DNA of 64,000 nucleotides from Acidobacteriota bacterium (GCA_021794095.1 JAJYRN010000012.1:1-64000), one strand, 5' to 3'. Positions 53,337-62,480 are shown, counted from the first letter of the stretch. Translations and numbers: made by a program. Notes: generated by a model from the letters alone, not told the origin.

Positions 53337-54635
53337 ATGAGCCTCCCGCTGCTTACCGTCCTGCTCGCGGCCCTGGCCGTCGCCTTCGCCGCCTGGGCGG
53401 CCCTGCGCCGGACCCCGCTCGATCCGGTGGCCCTCGAGGCCCTTCGGCGCCAGCAGGAGGAACGGGCAGCCCGGGGCCGGACCGAGCTCCAGCAGGCCCT
53501 CAGCCTCCACATCGAGCCGGTGCGTTCCGAGCTGGCCCAGGCCCGCACAGCCCGGGCCCAGGCCCAGGAGCAACAGCTCCGCCTCCAGGCGGAGAAACTC
53601 GCCGAAGGCTTCCAGGCCCTTGGCGCCAGCCTCCAGGAAGCGCTCCGCCAGGCCCGGGCCGAGCAGGGGAGCCAGCTCCTCCAGGTCCAGCAGCAGGTCC
53701 AGCAGCGCCTGGAAGCCCTCCAGCTATCCAACGAGGCCCGCCTGGAGCAGATGCGCCGTACCGTGGACGAGCAGCTCCACGCGGCCCTGGAGAAGCGGCT
53801 GGGCGAGAGCTTCAGCCTGGTGGCTGAGCGCCTGGAGCAGGTCCAGCGGGGCCTGGGAGAGATGCAGACCCTGGCCCAGGATGTGGGCGGCCTCAAGCGG
53901 GCCCTGACCAACGTGAAGACCCGCGGGGTTCTAGGCGAGGCCCAGCTGGGCGCCCTGCTGGAGCAGTACCTGGCGCCGGGCCAGTACGCCGCCAATGTGA
54001 AGATCCGCCCCCGGGCCAACGAGATGGTGGAATATGCGGTGAAGCTGCCCGGGCCCGAGGAGGGCGGCACCGTGTGGCTCCCCATTGATGCCAAGTTCCC
54101 CATCGAGGACTACCAGCGCCTCATGGAAGCTTACGAGATCGGGGATCTGGTGGCCGTGGAGACGGCAGGCAAGGCCCTGGAGGCCCGCCTGCTTTCCCAG
54201 GCGCGGGACATCCGGGACAAGTACCTTGCGCCGCCCTACAGCACGGATTTCGCGCTGCTGTTCCTGCCCTTCGAGGGGCTCTATGCGGAGGCCCTGCGCC
54301 GGCCCGGGCTGCTGGAGCGGCTCCAGCGGGACTGCAAGGTCACGTTCGTGGGCCCCACCACCCTGACCGCCTTTCTCAACAGCCTCCAGGTGGGCTTCCG
54401 CACCCTGGCCATCAGCAAGCGGAGCAGCGAAGTCTGGAAACTCCTGGGCCAGGTGAAGACGGAATTCGGCACGTTCGGGGGCGCCCTGGAAGCCGTGCAG
54501 AGGAAGCTCGAGGAAGCGGGCACCAAGCTGGGTGAGGTCTACAGGGGCAAGGACCGGATGGAAAAACGTCTGGCGGGGGTGGAAGCCCTGCCGGAGGACG
54601 CGCCCAGCCCGGCGGTGCTGAAGATGGACGAATAA
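53337..54635 (+). CDS. rmuC: DNA recombination protein RmuC
   Basis: 432 residues, ATG 53337. A single N-terminal membrane helix (LLTVLLAALAVAFAAWAAL) and a long Gln/Glu/Arg coiled coil at ~40-190 lead to the RmuC nuclease-like core (~200-400) with TRGVLGEAQLGALLEQYL, LPIDAKFPIEDYQRL and DFALLFLPFEGLYAEAL. It limits certain inversion and recombination events and is nuclease-related. No unusual changes seen. Confidence 0.92.
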   Translation: MSLPLLTVLLAALAVAFAAWAALRRTPLDPVALEALRRQQEERAARGRTELQQALSLHIEPVRSELAQARTARAQAQEQQLRLQAEKLAEGFQALGASLQEALRQARAEQGSQLLQVQQQVQQRLEALQLSNEARLEQMRRTVDEQLHAALEKRLGESFSLVAERLEQVQRGLGEMQTLAQDVGGLKRALTNVKTRGVLGEAQLGALLEQYLAPGQYAANVKIRPRANEMVEYAVKLPGPEEGGTVWLPIDAKFPIEDYQRLMEAYEIGDLVAVETAGKALEARLLSQARDIRDKYLAPPYSTDFALLFLPFEGLYAEALRRPGLLERLQRDCKVTFVGPTTLTAFLNSLQVGFRTLAISKRSSEVWKLLGQVKTEFGTFGGALEAVQRKLEEAGTKLGEVYRGKDRMEKRLAGVEALPEDAPSPAVLKMDE

Positions 54636-54691
54636 AATTCTTCACAATTCCCAACGGCGTCCTAGGATGCGGGCAGAACCCGGGGGGCCGA

Positions 54692-55198
54692 ATGCACAAG
54701 GGGCGGGAGCGGTTGGGCAGCAGCGAAGTCATTGCCGTGGACCGCAACTACGTCCCGATGCAGGAAGTGAGCCGCCGCCGGGCCCTCTGCGCCGTGGTGG
54801 CGGGCCGGGCCCATGTGTTGAATCCGGTCACCTTCGAGCGCCATGGGAACCTCGAGGGCAGGCTCGAACTCATCATCTTCCCCCACGCCCAGGCCTGCAG
54901 CGATTCCAAGCTGCTGCTGGGCCGCCTGGAGCGCCGGGTGCTCAAGCGGGACCATTTCACCTGCCAGTACGAGGGCTGCCAGCGCAAGGCGACCACGGTG
55001 GACCATGTGGTGCCCCTCTGCCAGGGCGGCTCAACCACCTGGCAGAACCTGGTGGCCTGCTGCCTGGCCTGCAACCAGACGAAGGGCGGGCGGACGCCCG
55101 ACCAGGCGGGCATGCGCCTGAAGAATCCTCCCAAGGGGCCTCGGGCCCACCTCTTCGAGCGGTTCGAGGAACTTCTGAAGCGGGCCAGCGCGGCTTGA
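54692..55198 (+). CDS. HNH endonuclease-family protein
   Basis: 168 residues, ATG 54692 with CCGGGGGGCC upstream. The N-terminal ~70 residues (VIAVDRNYVPMQEVSRRRAL) are typical of small chromosomal HNH proteins. The HNH core is RRVLKRDHFTCQYEGC, TVDHVVPLCQGGSTTWQNLV and CLACNQTKGGRTP, with its zinc cysteines and the catalytic His present. No toxin, phage or restriction neighbours, so its role is unclear; such genes are usually single and conserved in position. Confidence 0.9.
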   Translation: MHKGRERLGSSEVIAVDRNYVPMQEVSRRRALCAVVAGRAHVLNPVTFERHGNLEGRLELIIFPHAQACSDSKLLLGRLERRVLKRDHFTCQYEGCQRKATTVDHVVPLCQGGSTTWQNLVACCLACNQTKGGRTPDQAGMRLKNPPKGPRAHLFERFEELLKRASAA

Positions 55199-55404
55199 AC
55201 CCGGGGGTCTGAATGGTTTTTTGTGGGCATTTTATGCCCTAGTCAGGCCTTTCAAGGCTGCAAAATAGCCGCCGGTGGGACATCGGCAGCATCAACCGAA
55301 AAAGTTCCGCTAATAATTTTGTTTTTTAGAATGGATAAGCTTCAAATTTCAGTCTTTCGCTTTTTTCCGTAGCGTTCTAGGCTCCTAGGCAGGGAGGAAC
55401 CCCC
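55199..55404. other. AT-rich intergenic region before pepA
   Basis: About 205 nt, much richer in A/T than the window average (AATAATTTTGTTTTTTAGAATGG). Likely holds the pepA promoter, but I cannot point to a clear -35/-10 pair. A small GGGCAT-TTT-ATGCCC hairpin at ~55227 has no downstream T-run. The ribosome site CAGGGAGG lies 8 nt before the pepA start. Confidence 0.45.
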
Positions 55405-56877
55405 ATGCCTACAGTGGATATCAATTCGCAGACCGGGAAGGACTTCGCCGGGGATGCGCTGCTGGTTCCGGTGTTTTCGGGACGTGAGCGTCACCGCCTG
55501 CCACTTGCCATCAGCAAGGTGGCGCGGCAGGTGATGGACGAGGGCGATTTCAAAGCGGACTATCTTGAAATTGTGCCGCTCCATCATCCCAATGGGGTGA
55601 AGGAGACCCGTTGGATGGTCCTGGTGGGCCTGGGCGAGGAAGAGAAAATCACCCTCAACAAGATCCGAAAGGCCGTGGGCGCCGCAGCCCGCTTCGCCCT
55701 CAAGAAGAAGTGGAAGCGCATCGGCATCCTCGCACCCTCCACGTCCACCCTTGAGCACGACGTGGTGCAGAGCGCCATCACCGAAGGCGCACTCCTCGCG
55801 AACTATGACCTCGTCACCTTCAAGGGCGGGAAATCGGAAGCCAAACAGTTCGAGTCGGTGGAGGTCTTCACCAACGGGGACGACACCCGCAAGGCCCGCC
55901 GGAAGCTCCCGATGATCGAGGCCGGCGTGGCCGCCTGCCACCGGGTGCGCGATCTCGCCAACACGCCCGCGGGCGATCTCTACCCTGAGGTTTTCGCGGA
56001 TACGGCGGTGAAGCTCGCGAAACAGCACAAGCTCCACTGCGAGGTCATGGATGTGCCGGCCCTCGAGAAGGGCGGCTTCCGGGCCCTGCTGGCGGTGGGT
56101 CAGGGCAGCGTCCGGCCGCCCCGGCTGGTGAAGCTGGAGTACAAGCCCAAGGAGAAGCCCAAGAAGCACATCGTGCTCGTGGGCAAGGGTGTGTGTTTTG
56201 ATTCCGGCGGCCTCTCCCTGAAGGATGCTTCCAACATGGAGACCATGAAGGACGACATGACCGGAGCCGCCATCGTGCTGGCGACCCTGGTGGCCTGCGC
56301 CCAGCTGGAAGCGCCCGTCCAGGTGACCGGCCTGATGGGCCTGGTGGAGAACATGCCTTCGGGCACCAGCTACAAGCCTGGGGATGTCCTCCGCACCCGC
56401 AGCGGCAAGACCGTGGAAGTGCTGAACACCGATGCCGAAGGCCGCCTCGTGCTGGCGGATCTGCTCCACTACGCGAATGAGCTCGGCGCCGACCACATCC
56501 TCGATCTCGCCACCCTGACCGGGGCGGCGATGGTGGCTATGGGCGATGCGGTTTCAGCGGTCATGGGCACGGACCAGCGGCTGGTGGACCGCCTGCTGGA
56601 TGCGGGCAGCGCCGCGGGCGAGCACCTCTGGCAACTGCCCCTGGTGGAGGAATACGCCGAGCTGCTCAAGAGTCCCCTGGCCGATATCAAGAACATCTCT
56701 GGCACCCGCTGGGGGGGCACGATCACCGCCGGCCTCTTCCTGCGCGAGTTCGCGGGGGATGCCTCCTGGGCCCATGTGGATCTTTCCGGCAGCTGGTCCA
56801 CCAAGGAGCGCGACTACCGCACCCATGGCTCCACCGGCGAAGGCCCCCGGTTCCTCCTGGAGTGGCTCATGGATTGA
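55405..56877 (+). CDS. pepA: Leucyl aminopeptidase (M17, PepA)
   Basis: 490 residues, ATG 55405 with GGGAGG upstream. The N-terminal domain is ~1-165. The catalytic domain has Lys/Asp in VLVGKGVCFDSGGLSLK, Asp in KDDMTGAAIV, and the Asp/Glu/Arg set in LNTDAEGRLVLADLL, plus the conserved GTRWGGTITAGLFL and DLSGSW. Two metal ions are expected; hexameric cytosolic peptidase releasing N-terminal residues. No missing residues. A strong hairpin follows the stop. Confidence 0.95.
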   Translation: MPTVDINSQTGKDFAGDALLVPVFSGRERHRLPLAISKVARQVMDEGDFKADYLEIVPLHHPNGVKETRWMVLVGLGEEEKITLNKIRKAVGAAARFALKKKWKRIGILAPSTSTLEHDVVQSAITEGALLANYDLVTFKGGKSEAKQFESVEVFTNGDDTRKARRKLPMIEAGVAACHRVRDLANTPAGDLYPEVFADTAVKLAKQHKLHCEVMDVPALEKGGFRALLAVGQGSVRPPRLVKLEYKPKEKPKKHIVLVGKGVCFDSGGLSLKDASNMETMKDDMTGAAIVLATLVACAQLEAPVQVTGLMGLVENMPSGTSYKPGDVLRTRSGKTVEVLNTDAEGRLVLADLLHYANELGADHILDLATLTGAAMVAMGDAVSAVMGTDQRLVDRLLDAGSAAGEHLWQLPLVEEYAELLKSPLADIKNISGTRWGGTITAGLFLREFAGDASWAHVDLSGSWSTKERDYRTHGSTGEGPRFLLEWLMD

Positions 56878-56885
56878 CCTTTCCC

Positions 56886-56923
56886 GGGCCTCCCGCCGGG
56901 CACCTCAGCCGGGCGGGAGGCCC
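56886..56923 (+). terminator. GC-rich hairpin after pepA
   Basis: GGGCCTCCCGCC and GGCGGGAGGCCC form a 12-bp stem within 10 nt of the pepA stop. No T-run follows. Its position suggests a role in ending or stabilising the pepA transcript. Confidence 0.5.
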
Positions 56924-57127
56924 AGGAAGCGTCCAGGCTTCCGGTTGAAGGCCTTGAGGATCTCGATCCAGAGGCGGCGGCTGACGCGGCCATCGAGATC
57001 GCGGGAGAAGCCTCCAGGAACCAGCGAATCAGATTCTCCACCCGGGAATCGGGTGCGGTCACGGGCGACCGCAGGGTGACGCAGGGTGGCGTTGGACCGA
57101 TCCTTGGAGGGGGGGGCGGAGGCCCTG

Positions 57128-57748
57128 ATGACGGATCTTCGCAAGGCCCGGGAGGCCATGGTGCTGACCCAGATCGAGGCGCGGGGCGTTCGCGACCCAC
57201 ACGTGCTGTCGGCCATGAGGGAAGTTCCCCGGCACCGCTTCGCACCGCCCGCCTGCCTACCCGAGGCCCACGAGGACCACCCGCTGCCCATCGGCCGGGG
57301 GCAGACAATCTCCCAGCCCTACATCGTGGCCTTCATGGCCGAGGCCCTGGAACTCTCGGGGACCGAGCGCGTGCTGGAAGTGGGTTCCGGAAGCGGCTAT
57401 TTTGCGGCGGTGCTGGCCAGGCTGGCCCGGAAGGTGGTGGCCCTGGAACTGGAGCCCGAGCTGGCGGCCCGGTCGGCCGAGGTGCTGGCGAACCTTGGGA
57501 TCCCCAACGTAGAGGTCCAGACCACCGATGGCGCGCAGGGCTGGCCCGAGGGTGCCCCCTACGACGCCATCGTACTCAGTTGCGCCGCCGGAACCGTGCC
57601 CGAGGCCCTGTGGCCGCAGCTTGCGCCCGGTGGCATCCTGCTGGCCCCCCTCGGAGCGCCCTGGGAAACCCAATGGCTGACGCGCTTCCGTGGGGGGCCG
57701 AGCCAGCCTGAGCGCCTGCTGCCCGTGGTCTTCGTGCCCCTGCGGTAG
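57128..57748 (+). CDS. pcm: Protein-L-isoaspartate O-methyltransferase
   Basis: 206 residues from ATG 57128, favoured by GGAGG 7 nt upstream; the track start at 57086 is less likely. Family motifs: PRHRFAPPACLPEAHEDHPLPIG, GQTISQPYIVAFMAEAL, the SAM loop VLEVGSGSGYFAAVLA and GTVPEALWPQLAPGGILLAPL. It methylates isoaspartyl residues to start protein repair in the cytosol. No surE or nlpD neighbour. Confidence 0.92.
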   Translation: MTDLRKAREAMVLTQIEARGVRDPHVLSAMREVPRHRFAPPACLPEAHEDHPLPIGRGQTISQPYIVAFMAEALELSGTERVLEVGSGSGYFAAVLARLARKVVALELEPELAARSAEVLANLGIPNVEVQTTDGAQGWPEGAPYDAIVLSCAAGTVPEALWPQLAPGGILLAPLGAPWETQWLTRFRGGPSQPERLLPVVFVPLR

Positions 57749-57787
57749 CGCGCGTTCCGGGTGCGCCAAGGCTGGACCTGCGCGGAA

Positions 57788-57921
57788 CCCAGAGGACACA
57801 GAGGCCTGCGGGTAGAAGGTTCCGCTGCTCGAAGCCTTCACGGTCCTCCTGGATCGAATGCCCCTTCTCGCGGCCATTCCGAACCTCTCCACTGGAGCGC
57901 CTTCCTCTGTGCCTTCTGTGG
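57788..57921. repeat. Intergenic inverted pair of a CAGAGGACACAGAGG-type repeat
   Basis: CCCAGAGGACACAGAGG at 57788-57804 and, inverted, CCTCTGTGCCTTCTGTGG at 57904-57921, ~100 nt apart, between pcm and a minus-strand gene. Sequences of this kind (CCACxGAGGxCACxGAGG) recur in intergenic regions of many bacterial genomes. Here the pair could form a long imperfect hairpin and may act as a bidirectional terminator between convergent genes. Confidence 0.5.
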
Positions 57922-57971
57922 CGCCCTGTGTTCTCGGCGTTCCAGCTTTTCGTTCTGCCTGTCGAATCAGC

Positions 57972-58475
57972 CTAGGCCGTTGTTGCCAGCAGATCTGGAA
58001 TGCCTCGATGCCGGTCCAGAAAACGGAGGATGCCGGCGGTGTCCACTGCGGCGGGCAGGCCGGACCAGGGTTGAGAGGGCCGCAGCATGCCGAGCATGTC
58101 CTCCGGGCAGCCCACCTGCTCGTAGAGGTGCTCCACGCGCCGGGCCAGGAGGGGCAGGGTGGCCTCGGTGGCCAGGGCCTCGCGCAGGATGGCCAGGCGC
58201 CAGCGGTCCTGGGCGTGGGCCCAGCGGGCGCTGCCGGGACGGGGGGTCTTCCCGGCGGCCTCGGCACAGGCCTCCCAGAGGTGGGCTTCGAAGTCCCGGA
58301 GCCCGGGACCCTCCAGACCCCGCAGGGTGGCCAGGGCCGGTCCGTCGCCCTGGAAGGCCGACCAGGCCTGGATCTGCATGGGCTCGAGGAAGCCGAAATC
58401 GTAGCCCACGATGATGTCATCCCAACCGGGTTCGCCGAGGAAGGTACGGAAGGATTCGAGGGCATCGCGGGTCAT
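57972..58475 (-). CDS. Hypothetical protein
   Basis: 167 residues from ATG 58475 (GAGGTG upstream), 7 nt after the arginase-family stop. Mostly helical and acidic (WDDIIVGYDFGFLEPMQIQAW, RDFEAHLWEACAEAAG, ARRVEHLYEQVGC). I see no signal, membrane helix or known motif, and recognise no family. It is the last gene of a GNAT, plsC, arginase, hypothetical run. Confidence 0.6.
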   Translation of the reverse strand: MTRDALESFRTFLGEPGWDDIIVGYDFGFLEPMQIQAWSAFQGDGPALATLRGLEGPGLRDFEAHLWEACAEAAGKTPRPGSARWAHAQDRWRLAILREALATEATLPLLARRVEHLYEQVGCPEDMLGMLRPSQPWSGLPAAVDTAGILRFLDRHRGIPDLLATTA

Positions 58476-58482
58476 GGGCACC

Positions 58483-59421
58483 TCAGACGAGGAGATGAAG
58501 GGCCAGGTGGGCGGCCACGCGGGCGCTGGCCTCGCCGCCCTCGAGCTCCGGGGCCAGTTCCATCAGGTCGGCGCCCACCCAGGGGCGCGCCCAGGCGCGG
58601 GTGGCATGGACGAGGCGCAGGGCCTCGGCCAGGCTGAGGCCCCCAGGAACGGGTTCGGCCACGGCCGGGACGATCGCGGGGTCGAGGGCGTCCAGATCTA
58701 CGCTCACGTAGGCGGGGCCTTCGCCCACGCGGGCCAGGTCCTCCATGAGCCGCATGGCCAGCAGGGGATCGCGGAGGTCCGCCGGTGTCCACATCCGCAC
58801 CCCGGCCGCGCTGAGGAAGGCGAGTTCGTCCTCATCGAAGCGAGGGGCCCGCAGGCCGGCCTGGACCGTGCGATCCGGATCCAGGAGGCCGTCCTCCAGC
58901 GCTTGGCGGACCCAGGTGCCGTGGTGGAGGTCGGTGCCCCAGGCGGCGCCATCGGCGGCATCGGGGTGGGCGTCCAGGTGGAGGAGGCCCAGAGGCCCGT
59001 GGTGGCAGGACAGGGCCCGCAGGGCGCCGAGGGTCATGGCATGGTCGCCGCCCAGCAGGAGCGTGCGGCAACCGAAGGCGGCCCAGGCGCCCACCGTGGT
59101 CTGGATCGCCTCCAGGGCCTCCTTCAGGGAGAAGGGCAGGGTGGGGATGTTGCCACCGTCCAGCCAGCCCTCCGCGGCCGCAGGGCCCAGGGGCTCACGG
59201 CCCTCGCGCAGGCGCTGGGGCATGGGCCGGGTGCCCAGCCCCATGGAGGCGGCCCGGAGGGCCCAGGGGCCCAGGCGCGCGCCGGGCCGGTGGAGGACGC
59301 CGGCATCGCAGGGCACGCCGAGGACCACGCCCGCGGCGGCGCAGGGCTCGAGCGCCACGGGCAGGCCCAGGAAGGGGGTCAGACCCGTGCGGAGGCAGCC
59401 CATCAAGGTTTCAGCGGACAT
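58483..59421 (-). CDS. Arginase/agmatinase (ureohydrolase)-family protein
   Basis: 312 residues from ATG 59421 (ACCGGAGG upstream); the longer track ORF runs through other genes. Manganese ligands are visible: His in LLGGDHAMTLGAL, Asp-x-His-x-x-Asp in LLHLDAHPDAADGAA, and Asp-x-Asp in YVSVDLDALDPAIVPA, with GGLSLAEALRL. The reaction is hydrolysis of a guanidino compound (arginine, agmatine, guanidinobutyrate or formimidoylglutamate); which one cannot be told. Overlaps the plsC 3' end by 19 nt. Confidence 0.88.
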   Translation of the reverse strand: MSAETLMGCLRTGLTPFLGLPVALEPCAAAGVVLGVPCDAGVLHRPGARLGPWALRAASMGLGTRPMPQRLREGREPLGPAAAEGWLDGGNIPTLPFSLKEALEAIQTTVGAWAAFGCRTLLLGGDHAMTLGALRALSCHHGPLGLLHLDAHPDAADGAAWGTDLHHGTWVRQALEDGLLDPDRTVQAGLRAPRFDEDELAFLSAAGVRMWTPADLRDPLLAMRLMEDLARVGEGPAYVSVDLDALDPAIVPAVAEPVPGGLSLAEALRLVHATRAWARPWVGADLMELAPELEGGEASARVAAHLALHLLV

Positions 59422-60089
59422 GGAACCTCCGGTGCGAGCGCAGTTCGGAAGGCGGCAACCCAGGTGGCGGGATTGGGGAAATCGGCGGGATGCAGCGGCG
59501 CCAGAGCCTCCACCGTCACCGGCGTACGGGTGGCCAGGAGCGTCCGGAGGTGGGGCAGCAGGGTCTCGTCGCCGGTCCAGGGGTAGTGGGGGGCCGGGCT
59601 GCTGAGGCGCAGGGGTTGGGCGGGCAGGCCCAGGGCGTGGGCCGCTCGCAGGCCACCCTTGTAGAAGGGGGCAAGGCGATCCCCCCGCGTGGTGGTGCCC
59701 TCGGGGAAGAGGAGCATGGGTCGGCCCGTACGGAGCGATCCCGTGAAGGCCGCCAGGGCCGAGGCCCGGCTGGCGGGATCCTCGCGGTCCACGAAGTGCA
59801 GGCCTGATTTTCGCGCCCAGCCTCCGATCAGGGGATAACCCGTGACCTCGCCCTTGGCCACGGTGCCCATGGGGCGGAGACTCATGAGGACGACCGGATC
59901 CACCCAGCTCAGATGGTTGGCCACCCAGAGGGGGAGATCCCTGCGGAGCTGGCCGCGCACCTCGAGGTCCACGCCCAGGGCCGGCAGCAGGCGTTTGGCC
60001 CAGCGGTGCAGGCCGGATTGCGGCTCGGCGCCCGCCGCCAGGCGGGGGAGCAGCGTGAACGTGGGCCAGAGGACGCCCGCCCAGGACAT
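59403..60089 (-). CDS. 1-acyl-glycerol-3-phosphate acyltransferase family (PlsC-like)
   Basis: 228 residues from ATG 60089 in the TGATG overlap with the upstream GNAT gene. The acyltransferase motif I is VANHLSWVDPVVL (His-x4-Asp) and motif III is LLFPEGTTTRG. An N-terminal hydrophobic segment (WAGVLWPTFTLLPRL) may anchor it to the inner membrane. It should acylate lysophosphatidate or an ornithine-lipid precursor; the GNAT partner leaves that open. Confidence 0.85.
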   Translation of the reverse strand: MSWAGVLWPTFTLLPRLAAGAEPQSGLHRWAKRLLPALGVDLEVRGQLRRDLPLWVANHLSWVDPVVLMSLRPMGTVAKGEVTGYPLIGGWARKSGLHFVDREDPASRASALAAFTGSLRTGRPMLLFPEGTTTRGDRLAPFYKGGLRAAHALGLPAQPLRLSSPAPHYPWTGDETLLPHLRTLLATRTPVTVEALAPLHPADFPNPATWVAAFRTALAPEVPCPLKP

Positions 60090-60625
60090 CAGGACACCAG
60101 CTTGAGGCGGGTGTAGCGGGCCCGGACCCGCTCCAGGTCGTCCCTGGTGATGACGGACCAGAGCCGCACGTCGCCGGGGCCGTAGAAATCGCGGACCTCC
60201 TCCACCACCCGGGCGCCCAGGGCATTGTGGATGCTGCGGGCGTCGGTGTTGTCCGGCTCTACGAGGAAGCGGCACTCCTCCACCTCCTCTTGCACCAGCT
60301 TGGCCACCATGGCGCGAATGAGCAGGACGTTCACCCGGGTTTTCTGGTAGTCGGGATGCACGGCCAGGGTGGCGCAGTAGGCGATCCGCCCCTTGGCGAA
60401 GTTGAGGACGTAGCCCACGGGCCGGTCGCCGTCCAGGACAAGGAAGCACCAGTCGCGATAAAGCTCCGTGCAGAGCCGCAGGTAGTGCGGACAGAGCTCG
60501 CCGCTGCCGTCTTCCCGCCAGATCTCGGCCTCGAGGCGGCGCAGGTGACGGAAATCGTCGCTGGTGAGGGGGCGCACCGTGTAGCGCGAACCCTCGGGGT
60601 GGGGGGGTAGGGACTGGATGCTCAT
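60089..60625 (-). CDS. GNAT-family N-acetyltransferase
   Basis: 178 residues from ATG 60625 (GGGAGG upstream); the longer track start is unsupported. Acetyl-CoA-binding region: YVLNFAKGRIAYCATLAVHPDYQKTRVNVLLIRAMV, then NTDARSIHNALGARVVEEVRDFY. The substrate is unknown. It is translationally coupled to the PlsC-like gene. The pairing of an acetyltransferase-fold enzyme with a PlsC-like enzyme recalls ornithine-lipid synthesis (OlsB/OlsA), but OlsB is a different GNAT-type fold with other motifs, so this is only a hint. Confidence 0.82.
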   Translation of the reverse strand: MSIQSLPPHPEGSRYTVRPLTSDDFRHLRRLEAEIWREDGSGELCPHYLRLCTELYRDWCFLVLDGDRPVGYVLNFAKGRIAYCATLAVHPDYQKTRVNVLLIRAMVAKLVQEEVEECRFLVEPDNTDARSIHNALGARVVEEVRDFYGPGDVRLWSVITRDDLERVRARYTRLKLVS

Positions 60626-60829
60626 GGTGGGCCTCCCGGTGTGGTACCAGGGTCGGCCGTGGCCATGACAGGCCCGTGGCGCGCCGGGGAAATCCTCGAC
60701 AACAGGCCGGTACGGCGCTGTGACGGAGGTCGGCCGTCCCCGGGTGTCACCCTTGCCGGGACTGTCAAGATCGGTCCGCGGCATGACCGCCGCGTGGCGC
60801 GGGGGGAACTTCCCGGTGATATTCGAAGC

Positions 60830-61825
60830 TCAGAAGTAGGGTGCCACCAGCTTGAGGAAACCGCCCGCCAGCAGGGCGCTGACGGGAATCGTGAGAACCC
60901 AGGCCACGACCATGTTTCCGGCGATGCCCCAGCGCACGGCGGAAACATTGGTGCTGGTGCCCACGCCCATGATGGAGCCGGCGATGACGTGGGTGGTGCT
61001 CACGGGGATGCCCGCGTGCGCCGCGCCCAGGATGACGATGGCCGAGGCGGTCTCGGCCGCGAAGCCATGGATCGGGCGGAGTTTCACGATCTTGGTGCCC
61101 ATGGTCTTGATGATCTTCCAGCCACCGGACATGGTGCCGAAGCCCATGGCCATGGCACAGGCGAGCTTGACCCAGATGGGAACGGCCACATGGCTCCCCG
61201 TGGATTCGAGCTTGCCATAGGTGATGAGGGCCAACGCGATGATGCCCATGGATTTCTGGGCATCGTTGGTGCCGTGGGCGAAGGCCATGGAGGCGGCGGA
61301 AAGCAGCTGGTATTTCCGGAAGGCTTGGTTCACGCGCTGTCCGATCATGCGACGGCAGATCCATAGCAACGCGAGAATGAGGGCTCCGGCGATGAAGAAG
61401 CCGAGGATGGGGGAGATCACCAGGAAGGTGGCGACCTCCTCCAGTTTGGCCGTGTGGAGCGCGGTCATGCCGGCATGGGCCACCACGGCTCCCGCGAGAC
61501 CTCCCACCAGGGCGTGGCTGGAGCTGGACGGGATACCGAACCACCAGGTGATGAGGTTCCAGACGATGGCCGCCAGCAGGGCGGCGACGACCACGGCCGG
61601 GACCACCAGGCTGCTGTCGGCGATGCCCTTGGCGATGGTGGAGGCGACTTCCACCCCCATGAGCGCGCCGCCGAAGTTGAGGACACCGGCCATCAGAACG
61701 GCGTTCCGCGCGGACAGAACGCCCGTCGAGACGACGGTGGCGATGGCGTTGGCCGTGTCATGGAATCCGTTGATGTAGTCGAAGACCAGGGCCAGGCAGA
61801 CGATGATGACCAGGGTGAGGAGCAT
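60830..61825 (-). CDS. Inorganic phosphate transporter, PiT family
   Basis: 331 residues on the minus strand with ~9-10 membrane helices. PiT signatures: DYINGFHDTANAIATVVSTGVLS near residue 15 and the inverted-repeat partner AFAHGTNDAQKSMGIIAL near 190, with GAAHAGIPVSTTHVIAGSIMG. It imports phosphate driven by a proton or sodium gradient. It sits 7 nt downstream of a DUF47 gene, the usual pairing. The 204-nt gap behind it (60626-60829) shows no gene. Confidence 0.93.
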   Translation of the reverse strand: MLLTLVIIVCLALVFDYINGFHDTANAIATVVSTGVLSARNAVLMAGVLNFGGALMGVEVASTIAKGIADSSLVVPAVVVAALLAAIVWNLITWWFGIPSSSSHALVGGLAGAVVAHAGMTALHTAKLEEVATFLVISPILGFFIAGALILALLWICRRMIGQRVNQAFRKYQLLSAASMAFAHGTNDAQKSMGIIALALITYGKLESTGSHVAVPIWVKLACAMAMGFGTMSGGWKIIKTMGTKIVKLRPIHGFAAETASAIVILGAAHAGIPVSTTHVIAGSIMGVGTSTNVSAVRWGIAGNMVVAWVLTIPVSALLAGGFLKLVAPYF

Positions 61826-61832
61826 GGAATCC

Positions 61833-62480
61833 TCAGGCGTTCTTCATGACCGTGGAGCCCACCACCTTGGCCACCAGCTCGACTTTGTCGGTGGCATCCT
61901 CCACCTGCTCCAGGATCTCCTTCCACTTGATCAGCTCGATGGGATCCTTCGGATCCTCGAAGATCTCAGCGAGGGCCGCGTGGTAGATGGAATCAGCCTT
62001 GTTCTCCAAGCTGTGAACACGCCGGATCCGGTCCCGGATCTCCTTGGCGTTGGACATGTTCCGCAGGGAGCGCACGAGGTGGAGCAGTTCGCCGCAGCCC
62101 TCCACGAGGATGGAGCTGATTTCCATGACGGCGGGCTTCACGGTGGCGATGCGGTAGAGGATGAACCGTTCGCACACGGCGTGAATCCGGTCTACCACAT
62201 CGTCAATGGCATGGGCCAGGTGGAGGATGTCCTCCCGCTCGATGGGGGTGACGAAGGTGTGGTTGAGGCGGTCCACGATCTCGTGGGTGAGGTCATCGCC
62301 GGTGTGCTCGAAATCCTTCATCTGCCGGCGCAGCTCTGCGAATCGGGCCGGGTCGCCGGTCCGGATTTCCCGGTCGAAGAGCTGAGCCGCCTGGTACGCG
62401 TTGCCCGTGGCGGATTCGAGCAGGTCGAAAAAGACCATTTCATGGGGTTTCAACCAGCGCATCAATGCGTTCATGGACAT
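61833..62480 (-). CDS. DUF47 (PhoU-like) phosphate-transport accessory protein
   Basis: 215 residues from ATG 62480 (GGAG 6 nt upstream); the track's longer start (62507) is less supported. All-helical PhoU-like bundle with charged repeats: RQMKDFEHTGDDLTHEIVDRL and REDILHLAHAIDDVVDRI, later RRVHSLENKADSIYHAAL. DUF47 proteins bind metals and regulate the adjacent Pit transporter. It is first in the operon and diverges from the PhoR-like kinase gene by ~113 nt. Confidence 0.9.
   Translation of the reverse strand: MSMNALMRWLKPHEMVFFDLLESATGNAYQAAQLFDREIRTGDPARFAELRRQMKDFEHTGDDLTHEIVDRLNHTFVTPIEREDILHLAHAIDDVVDRIHAVCERFILYRIATVKPAVMEISSILVEGCGELLHLVRSLRNMSNAKEIRDRIRRVHSLENKADSIYHAALAEIFEDPKDPIELIKWKEILEQVEDATDKVELVAKVVGSTVMKNA

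Noticed and set aside
55225-55242. GGGCAT-TTT-ATGCCC hairpin as a terminator
   Set aside because: Only 6 bp and not followed by a T-run on either strand.
56905-57291. Minus-strand ORF with tail RRLWIEILKAFNRKPGRF between pepA and pcm
   Set aside because: The tail looks protein-like, but the ORF runs antisense into pcm, has no good start in the gap and no family.
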